DNA of 8,939 nt. It comes from Collinsella sp. AF02-46-1. Its GTDB lineage: Bacteria > Actinomycetota > Coriobacteriia > Coriobacteriales > Coriobacteriaceae. The notes beneath the pieces are model-generated. The model did not search any database. It saw nothing but the letters and a program-made list of their open reading frames with translations, and was not told where the DNA came from. The DNA is taken from assembly GCA_934876235.1 (NCBI GenBank), contig CAKXKM010000073.1, positions 1-8,939 on the forward strand, written 5' to 3'. Made by a program: the position numbers and the translations under genes. Below, piece after piece: positions 1-4,734 of this stretch (within the stretch, counting starts at the first letter, position 1; each line of letters opens with the position of its first letter).

Positions 1-34
1 GTTCCATACGCTTTTGCAGCTCGTTCTTATCCAA
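1..34 (-). CDS. Possible 5' end of a leftward gene of unknown function
   Basis: On the minus strand a TTG codon at 34-32 opens a frame reading MDKNELQKRME that runs off the left edge. A GGGAG sequence (46-42) lies 7 bases before it, a good ribosome-binding distance. The codons (AAG, AAC, GAG, CTG, CGT) match the style of the confirmed genes here. The competing ATG frame in the same place uses ATA and AGA and looks non-coding. Only eleven residues are visible, so no function can be given. If real, the gene is divergent from mntP and shares its upstream region. Confidence 0.35.
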   Translation of the reverse strand, partial: MDKNELQKRME

Positions 35-164
35 GGCATCGCTCCCATCGCATACGCTCCATAAACGCTAAATAGTTTCTCACGGTTTGTCCCCGCGGCG
101 CTCGCGAAATCCGATGCTTACAGAATGAGCGAACACCGCTGAGAGCCTCAACCCAAATGAGCTG

Positions 165-194
165 TTCATGTGGTAGCATCGGGATTCACATGAA
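165..194. promoter_or_regulatory. Inverted repeat, candidate operator upstream of mntP
   Basis: TTCATGTG (165-172) and CACATGAA (187-194) are perfect 8-base inverted arms separated by 14 bases. The repeat covers the candidate -10 element and expected start site of the mntP transcript, and it ends where the riboswitch begins. Centre-to-centre spacing of about two helical turns suits a dimeric repressor. A DtxR/MntR- or Fur-type regulator would make sense next to a manganese exporter, but I cannot match the arms to a known consensus. If transcription starts near 186 the left arm is not in the RNA, which favours a DNA site over an RNA fold. Confidence 0.45.
171..179 (+). promoter_or_regulatory. 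Candidate extended -10 promoter of mntP leader
   Basis: TGG followed by TAGCAT (174-179) gives an extended -10 with four of six consensus bases. There is no convincing -35 hexamer 16-18 bases upstream. Initiation would fall near 186, just before the riboswitch aptamer, which supports the placement. It is a weak match on its own. Confidence 0.35.
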
Positions 195-328
195 TGAGGG
201 AGTAGTCGCGTGACCGGGTTCGCCTCCGGTGGCGCGGCAAGTCAACATACTGGCCGACACGGTCTGGCTTGCCTTAATGAACGAGACTCGTGGTTGTACG
301 CGCGGCGCGTACGCCACGGGTCTTTTTT
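192..328 (+). promoter_or_regulatory. yybP-ykoY manganese riboswitch
   Basis: The leader carries the conserved signature of the yybP-ykoY family in order: GGGAGTAG (198-205), GTCAACATACTGG (241-253) and a CGAGAC element (282-287). These build the two metal-binding loops. GGCAAG (236-241) pairs with CTTGCC (268-273) to close the long arm. ATGAG (194-198) pairs with CTCGT (287-291), one G-U pair, as the basal helix. In this family Mn2+ binding docks the two loops and stabilises the basal helix. Here the basal 3' strand is also the 5' strand of a downstream terminator, so Mn2+ should favour read-through and switch mntP on. mntP is a classic target of this class, so motif and context agree. Confidence 0.93.
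284..328 (+). terminator. Intrinsic terminator, riboswitch expression platform
   Basis: AGACTCGTGG (284-293) pairs with CCACGGGTCT (314-323) with one G-U pair, and GTACGC (296-301) pairs with GCGTAC (307-312) above it. A run of six T follows (323-328). The lower stem uses bases 287-291, which the aptamer needs for its basal helix, so the two folds are mutually exclusive. Terminator formation is the predicted low-manganese state. Confidence 0.87.
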
Positions 329-383
329 GTTGCTCCCCTGTCAGAAGTACACGCGGGTTCGCCCGCAAGGAGGGAGCCAAACC

Positions 384-962
384 ATGGGACTCGTAGAGCT
401 CGTGCTGCTCGCCATTGGCCTTTCGATGGACGCCTTTGCCGTATCCATCTGCAAGGGCCTTGGCATGAAGAAGATCAACCTTAAGGTCGCCGTAGTGCTC
501 GGCCTGTTCTTTGGCGGCTTCCAGGCCGGCATGCCCGTGATCGGATGGGCGCTTGGCAGCCAGTTTATGGGCATCATCGGCCCCATCGACCATTGGATTG
601 CCTTTATCCTTTTGGCCTTCATCGGCGGCAAAATGCTGTGGGAGGCTTTTACCGAGGACGAGGATGAAGGCGACGGCAAGAATGCCGAAAAGATTGAACT
701 GAGCGAGTACCTGATCCTCGCCATCGCCACTTCAATCGACGCCCTGGCCGTGGGCATCTCGTTCGCCGCGCTTTCGGTCGACATCGTTCCCGCTGTATCG
801 CTTATCGGCGTCACAACGTTTATCTTCTCCGTCGCCGGCGTAGCGATTGGCCACACCTTTGGCGCACGCTACGAAAAACCCGCCACCATCGTGGGCGGCA
901 TCGTGCTCATCCTCATCGGACTTAAGATCTTGCTTGAGCATCTGGGGATTTTGGCGCTGTAA
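384..962 (+). CDS. mntP: Manganese efflux pump MntP
   Basis: Integral membrane exporter that moves Mn2+ out of the cell to prevent manganese toxicity (MntP/DUF204 family). The protein is 192 residues, close to the usual ~188, with about six hydrophobic segments. It shows the family's internal duplication: SMDAFAVS around D16 in the first half and SIDALAVG around D119 in the second. These conserved acidic sites are needed for transport in characterised members. An acidic loop, EDEDEGD (residues 91-97), separates the halves. I start at ATG 384 because AAGGAGGG (367-374) lies 9 bases before it. The longer open frame from 210 runs through the riboswitch and its terminator, so it is not coding. 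Control is predicted to be Mn2+-dependent antitermination, with a possible repressor site further upstream. The gene ends at a strong hairpin and is probably monocistronic. Confidence 0.96.
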   Translation: MGLVELVLLAIGLSMDAFAVSICKGLGMKKINLKVAVVLGLFFGGFQAGMPVIGWALGSQFMGIIGPIDHWIAFILLAFIGGKMLWEAFTEDEDEGDGKNAEKIELSEYLILAIATSIDALAVGISFAALSVDIVPAVSLIGVTTFIFSVAGVAIGHTFGARYEKPATIVGGIVLILIGLKILLEHLGILAL

Positions 963-998
963 CGCCAAACGCAATCGCTCAAAACTCAACGCCAGTAC

Positions 999-1032
999 AA
1001 GGCCTCATGCAAAGTTTTGCATGAGGCCTTTT
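999..1032 (+). terminator. mntP terminator hairpin
   Basis: AAGGCCTCATGCAAA (999-1013) and TTTGCATGAGGCCTT (1016-1030) are perfect 15-base inverted arms around two central bases. A short U-tail of four T (1029-1032) follows. The hairpin lies 36 bases after the mntP stop and just before the hip operator. Its top, ATGCAAA/TTTGCAT, repeats the half-site found in that operator, so it may also be a protein-binding site. Confidence 0.8.
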
Positions 1033-1034
1033 CG

Positions 1035-1075
1035 TGCAGACTTTTGCATGTCATACTGATATGCAAAAGTCTGCA
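1035..1075. promoter_or_regulatory. Palindromic operator of the hipBA module
   Basis: TGCAGACTTTTGCAT (1035-1049) and ATGCAAAAGTCTGCA (1061-1075) are perfect 15-base inverted arms around an 11-base spacer. They sit directly upstream of the antitoxin start at 1090. HipB-type antitoxins repress their own operon by binding palindromes over the promoter, so this is the expected operator. The match to HipB specificity is inferred from position, not from a known consensus. Confidence 0.75.
1049..1057 (+). promoter_or_regulatory. Candidate extended -10 of hipBA inside the operator
   Basis: TGT followed by CATACT (1052-1057; four of six -10 bases) lies in the spacer between the two operator arms. 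Initiation would be near 1064, giving a leader of about 26 bases before the hipB ATG. No good -35 is present. A promoter enclosed by the arms would be fully blocked by a bound repressor. Confidence 0.35.
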
Positions 1076-1089
1076 TGTTGGAGATCGCC

Positions 1090-1521
1090 ATGGATACCCT
1101 TCCCATCACCACACCACGCCAAGCTGGCATCTATGTGCGTCAGGCACGCGAGTCGCAGGAAATCACCCGTGCGGCCCTCGCTAAAAAAGCCGGCGTTTCG
1201 GAGCGCCTGCTCGCATCGCTCGAGCTAGGAGACGCCACGGGTATTCGGCTCGACAAGTTACTGACCGTCTTTAACGCACTCGGCATAGGTCTCTTTGCGC
1301 AAAGCGATAACGACTCCATCGCATCGCCCTCCGAACATCCGACGACGATAGCGGACCTCCCTATCGCGAACTCGAATGCCCTGCCAAAGCCAAGCGTAGG
1401 CAGACGACCCGCCCGACAAGGAACGCCATCTTCCTATGGTGCCCTGCTGGCCCAAATCGCAGCCGAGCAAGGCCTTTCCGACACTTCAGGCCTCTCCTTT
1501 GGCTGTAAGGTTGTGAAATAA
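1090..1521 (+). CDS. hipB: HipB-like antitoxin, XRE-family DNA-binding protein
   Basis: Predicted antitoxin and autorepressor of the downstream HipA-like kinase. The protein is 143 residues. Residues ~12-70 form an XRE/Cro-type helix-turn-helix: GIYVRQARESQEITRAALAK, then AGVSERLLASLE as the recognition region, then LDKLLTVFNALGI. E. coli HipB is about 88 residues, so residues ~71-143 are an extra tail: a Ser/Pro/Ala-rich linker, a basic patch (GRRPARQG, 104-111), then a short predicted helix (SYGALLAQIAAEQGL, 115-129) and SFGCKVVK at the end. The ATG at 1090 is chosen because GGAG (1080-1083) lies 6 bases upstream. The in-frame ATG at 1075 falls inside the operator arm and has no such site. 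Its stop codon abuts the hipA ATG with no intervening base, indicating translational coupling. The family call is firm; the tail's role is unknown. Confidence 0.85.
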   Translation: MDTLPITTPRQAGIYVRQARESQEITRAALAKKAGVSERLLASLELGDATGIRLDKLLTVFNALGIGLFAQSDNDSIASPSEHPTTIADLPIANSNALPKPSVGRRPARQGTPSSYGALLAQIAAEQGLSDTSGLSFGCKVVK

Positions 1522-2826
1522 ATGGCAGAGATGGAGCTTGCGACCCTCATTTGTGGCGAAATCGCAGGCACTCTCCGGCAAGACGAGCATGGACTCTGCA
1601 GTTTTGTATACGCCCCAACCTATCGCGGAGCACCACTATCGCTTACAATGCCGCTTTCCAATCGCACGTATGGCCATAACATCGTCCGCCCGTTCCTATT
1701 TGGCCTTTTGCCCGACAGCCAAGAGCAGCGTCGCGCTATTGCCGCCGAGCATGACGTTGCATCCAACAACCCCGTCGCCCTCTTGTGCCATATCGGTCTT
1801 GACTGCGCAGGGGCCGTTCAGTTTTGTCGAACCGATCAATTAGGCGCCGCCCGCGGCAGGGTCTCGGCATACCGCCCGCTTACCAATTCTCAAATCGCTC
1901 ACAAGCTCAAAGCAATTCGCGATAACGAAAGAGAGACATGGATGGGCTCCAACGAAAGCTGGTCCCTGGGCGGCAACCAAGGCAAATTTGCACTAGCTTG
2001 GCATGATGGCCAATGGTGCGAATGTCTAGGGTCATCCCCCACTACCCATATCTTCAAAAATGGCGTCGTTGGGTTCAAACATCAGGCCTTAAACGAATTC
2101 GTCTGCATGAAAACGGCTCGGCGTGTTGGCATTCCAACTGCCAACGTCTCCTATTGCACATTTGAAGACGAAGCCGCACTCGTCGTTGAACGGTACGACA
2201 GAATGGTCAATAGCAGCGGAAATATCGAAAGGCTGCATCAGGAGGACTTTTGCCAGGCGCTCGGTGTATTGCCAAGCCAGAAATACACCGACGACGGAGG
2301 ACCAACCACACGAGACATCCAAGAACGACTGATTAACACAGTCCCCCACCACATGAATCTTGTGCTTTTTACCTATATGTTGTTCTATAACGCCATTATC
2401 GGAGCGCCTGACGCACACGCTAAAAACTACTCGCTCATCCTAGGTAAAGGCACAAACGCAGCGCTCGCACCCATGTACGATGTCGCATCGGGCTTGGCGT
2501 ACGAACGTATGCGCCGCCGGGCGCGCCTTGCCATGAGCGTTGGCGGCGAAAATCGAGTGGGGCGCATCGGTCCAGGCGCTATCCGCCGATACCACGGTAT
2601 GGGCGACCCCGCGCTGGAGGCGGCGCTCACCGATGCCGGGCTATCCGAGAAGTTTTGCTTTGCGACCATGATGGACCTCGCCTACGAGGTGCCCATTTGT
2701 ATGGAAGAGATCATGGACGAATACGCCGACCTGCCCGGCATGGCGGACCTGCGCGAGCATATGCTCGGCCCCGTCCGCGAAAACTGCCAGCGCACCCTCG
2801 ACCTCATCAAGGCGGATATGGGCTAG
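1522..2826 (+). CDS. hipA: HipA-like serine/threonine kinase toxin
   Basis: Toxin of a type II module. HipA kinases phosphorylate aminoacyl-tRNA synthetases (GltX in E. coli), blocking charging, triggering the stringent response and causing dormancy. The 434-residue length matches E. coli HipA (440), so this is the full-length form, not the split HipST type. The N-terminal subdomain (~1-105) is followed by the kinase core. SLGGNQGK (148-155) is the P-loop region, and S148 corresponds to the autophosphorylated S150. Further motifs are LNEFVCMKTARRVGIP, VVERYDRM and RLHQEDFCQALG. The catalytic loop APDAHAKN holds D297 and N302, and MYDVASG holds metal-binding D320. The active site therefore looks intact. 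The usual Glu in the GxQEK motif is Gly154 here. There is only a weak AAGG (1507-1510) before the ATG, so translation probably depends on coupling to hipB. Codons such as AAT, TTA and ATA are commoner than in neighbouring genes, suggesting horizontal acquisition. The target synthetase cannot be read from the sequence. Confidence 0.93.
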   Translation: MAEMELATLICGEIAGTLRQDEHGLCSFVYAPTYRGAPLSLTMPLSNRTYGHNIVRPFLFGLLPDSQEQRRAIAAEHDVASNNPVALLCHIGLDCAGAVQFCRTDQLGAARGRVSAYRPLTNSQIAHKLKAIRDNERETWMGSNESWSLGGNQGKFALAWHDGQWCECLGSSPTTHIFKNGVVGFKHQALNEFVCMKTARRVGIPTANVSYCTFEDEAALVVERYDRMVNSSGNIERLHQEDFCQALGVLPSQKYTDDGGPTTRDIQERLINTVPHHMNLVLFTYMLFYNAIIGAPDAHAKNYSLILGKGTNAALAPMYDVASGLAYERMRRRARLAMSVGGENRVGRIGPGAIRRYHGMGDPALEAALTDAGLSEKFCFATMMDLAYEVPICMEEIMDEYADLPGMADLREHMLGPVRENCQRTLDLIKADMG

Positions 2827-2855
2827 GCGCCAATCAATCCACATTTCTTAAAAGA

Positions 2856-2896
2856 AGAGGGGGGCACCCGTCGCAAAAGTTCGGATGCCCCCTCTC
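2856..2896 (-). terminator. Terminator between convergent hipA and pepD
   Basis: A G-rich arm (2857-2866) pairs with TGCCCCCTC (2886-2894) with one bulged G. Read on the minus strand the stem runs into CTTCTTTTAA, a usable U-tail, so it mainly terminates pepD, whose stop is at 2952. On the plus strand the tail is poor (TCTCGTAATG), but the hairpin is also the only terminator candidate after hipA. Confidence 0.75.
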
Positions 2897-2951
2897 GTAA
2901 TGTCATTTGCAATCCGCTAGCACGTGGCTCGAACTGCTGCTAGCGCGACCC

Positions 2952-4409
2952 TTACGCAGCGAGGCGCTTGAGGACGTCGATGAGCAGCTCGTAGAAGCGC
3001 TCGGCAGAAGCGAGCTCCATGCTCTCGTCCGGGGTGTGGACATCGGAGAGCGTCGGGCCCACGGCGATGGCGTCCAGGCCGTGCAGGGCCTCGGCAAACA
3101 GGCCGCACTCAAGGCCGGCGTGAATGGACTCGATGCGCAGCTCGGAGCCAAAGAGCTCGCGATAGCTCTCGACAAAGACGTCGCGGACCGGCGAATGCTC
3201 GGCATAGCTCCAGCCGGGATACTCGAACTCAAACTTGGCGTCGAAGCCCAGGACATCGGCCAGCGTCTGCAGGCGGTCCTTAAACTCGTTCTGCAGCGAG
3301 GTGATCGAGGAACGCGGGGACAGCATGATCTTGACCTCGTCGTCAGAAGTGGCGACCACACCGATGTTGGAGGAAACCTCGACGGAGCCGTCGGTGGCGA
3401 CGTTGCGACGAACAACGCCGTTAGGGGCAAGACGCAAGGCGCGGATGAGGGCAAGCGCGGACTTCTGGTCCATGGCCTCGACCTCGGCGTCGTCGGCAAT
3501 CTCGACGGTGCAGGTAAAGCCGGGGTCGAAGACCTCGAGCTCGGCAGTGACGTCGGCGATGATGCCCTCTGCGATCTGGGCCGCGGCCTCGGCGGCAGCG
3601 TGGTCGGCGTAGACCAGAACAGCCTTGCACTCACGGTTGATGGCGTTGTCCTTGGTGCCGCCGTTGAAGCTGACGATGGCGGGCTCGCCGGCGACCATCA
3701 AGCGGTCGATGATGCGGGCCATGATGAGGTTGCCGTTGCCGCGCTCCAGGTGGATATCGCTGCCGGAGTGACCGCCCAGCAGGCCGGAGATGTCGAGCGT
3801 GAGGGTGCTACCGGTCTTGCGCTCGCGCGCGATGGGGCAGGTGTAGGTAACGACGACGCCGCCGGCGCAGCTGACGGTGGCAACGCCCTCTTCCTCGGAG
3901 TCAAGGTTAATCATGGTGCGGGCGCTAATCTGGGACTTGTCGAGCGTCTCGGCGCCGACCAGGCCAGTCTCCTCGTCGGTGGTGAATACGCACTCGAGGG
4001 CCGGATGGGCAATCGAATCGTCGTTGAGCACGGTAAGCATAAGCGCGACGGCGATACCGTTGTCGGCGCCCAGGGTGGTGCCGTTAGCGGTGAGGACGCC
4101 GTCCTTGACGACCAGGTCGATACCATCGGTCGTAAAGTCGTGCTCAACGGAGCCCAACTTGTCGCACACCATATCGATGTGGCCCTGCAGCATCACGGTC
4201 GGGGCATTCTCGGCACCGGCAGATGCGGGCTTGCGAATGATGACGTTGTAGACCTCGTCCTGATACACATCGAGGCCGCGCTCCTTGGCAAACGCAACCA
4301 GGAAATCGCTGATGCCCTTCTCGTTGCCAGACCCACGGGGGATCGCGCTGACCTCCTCAAAGAAATGGAACAGCTGGGCGGGCTCGTAGCCGGTAATCTT
4401 GTAGTCCAT
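2952..4409 (-). CDS. pepD: Aminoacyl-histidine dipeptidase PepD (M20C family)
   Basis: Cytosolic metallo-dipeptidase (Xaa-His dipeptidase, or beta-Ala-His carnosinase-like) that hydrolyses dipeptides in the last step of peptide use. At 485 residues it equals E. coli PepD. The di-metal site motifs are all present: GHIDMV (H77, D79), TLGADNG (D116), TTDEETG (E146 general base, E147), INLDSEEEG (D170) and HAGLECG (H430 to C435) near the C-terminus. GGHSGSDIH (H214) marks the lid/dimerisation domain. The start at 4409 follows AAGGAGG (4420-4414) by 4 bases. The frame stays open to 4514, but the upstream residues lack family similarity and a ribosome site. The gene is transcribed alone, convergent with hipA and behind the clpC terminator. 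No signal peptide is seen. Substrate preference within M20C varies and cannot be set from sequence. Confidence 0.96.
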   Translation of the reverse strand: MDYKITGYEPAQLFHFFEEVSAIPRGSGNEKGISDFLVAFAKERGLDVYQDEVYNVIIRKPASAGAENAPTVMLQGHIDMVCDKLGSVEHDFTTDGIDLVVKDGVLTANGTTLGADNGIAVALMLTVLNDDSIAHPALECVFTTDEETGLVGAETLDKSQISARTMINLDSEEEGVATVSCAGGVVVTYTCPIARERKTGSTLTLDISGLLGGHSGSDIHLERGNGNLIMARIIDRLMVAGEPAIVSFNGGTKDNAINRECKAVLVYADHAAAEAAAQIAEGIIADVTAELEVFDPGFTCTVEIADDAEVEAMDQKSALALIRALRLAPNGVVRRNVATDGSVEVSSNIGVVATSDDEVKIMLSPRSSITSLQNEFKDRLQTLADVLGFDAKFEFEYPGWSYAEHSPVRDVFVESYRELFGSELRIESIHAGLECGLFAEALHGLDAIAVGPTLSDVHTPDESMELASAERFYELLIDVLKRLAA

Positions 4410-4440
4410 GGTGCCTCCTTGGCGCAACTGGTTAGACAGT

Positions 4441-4482
4441 AAGACATGCGTCTTGTATATTCCCAGACTTCGTTTGCATAAA
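4441..4482 (-). promoter_or_regulatory. Weak candidate promoter of pepD with small dyad
   Basis: On the minus strand TTTATG (4482-4477) and TATACA (4459-4454) are separated by 17 bases and match the -35 and -10 consensus at three and four positions. A small dyad, AAGAC-ATGC-GTCTT (4441-4454), lies at the expected start site and could be a regulator site. Both matches are marginal. Confidence 0.3.
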
Positions 4483-4682
4483 CCAGTCGAAAACGCCGAG
4501 CGTTCTCGCATCATCGGCTAACGGCGAGGATACGCCACTTTATTAAGATAAAGCAGGTTAGACGGGCCGTGCCGAAGGGGCGTTGGACCCTTCAACCAAC
4601 CTCAGCGCTTGATCAACGTTTATGCATACGCCATTGGTATGTTTAATGAGATTTACTTTGAACGAAGGGGCCTTTTCAACAG
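4483..4682. other. Intergenic region between clpC terminator and pepD promoter
   Basis: I see no gene here. It holds two small dyads: CTTTAT-TAAG-ATAAAG (4538-4553), A/T-rich in an otherwise GC-rich region, and GAAGGG-N8-CCCTTC (4574-4593). Either could be a regulatory site or RNA hairpin in a longer pepD leader. Short open frames starting at 4609 and 4622 have no ribosome site and run into the clpC gene antisense. Confidence 0.4.
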
Positions 4683-4709
4683 AAAAAGGGCGCTCCTTTG
4701 GAACGCCCT
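4683..4709 (-). terminator. clpC rho-independent terminator
   Basis: On the minus strand AGGGCGTTCC (4709-4700) pairs with GGAGCGCCCT (4696-4687) with one G-U pair around an AAA loop, and a T-run follows (4687-4683). It begins 25 bases past the clpC stop and separates clpC from pepD. Confidence 0.92.
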
Positions 4710-4734
4710 CGTGGACACAAGGTTTTGTTACGCC

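Noticed and set aside
210..383. N-terminal extension of the mntP reading frame by 58 residues
   Set aside because: It is translated from the riboswitch and terminator sequence, has no membrane or family similarity, and the good ribosome site precedes ATG 384.
1075..1089. Alternative hipB start at ATG 1075
   Set aside because: The ATG begins on the last base of the operator arm and has no ribosome site, whereas ATG 1090 has GGAG 6 bases upstream.
2907..4442. 511-codon open frame on the plus strand opposite pepD
   Set aside because: The antisense frame lies over a complete PepD with all catalytic motifs. Repetitive Gly/Val/Asp-rich translation is typical of antisense shadows in GC-rich genes.
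4410..4514. 35-residue N-terminal extension of pepD
   Set aside because: The PepD family begins at the residue used here, and a strong AAGGAGG precedes ATG 4409. The upstream part covers the likely promoter.
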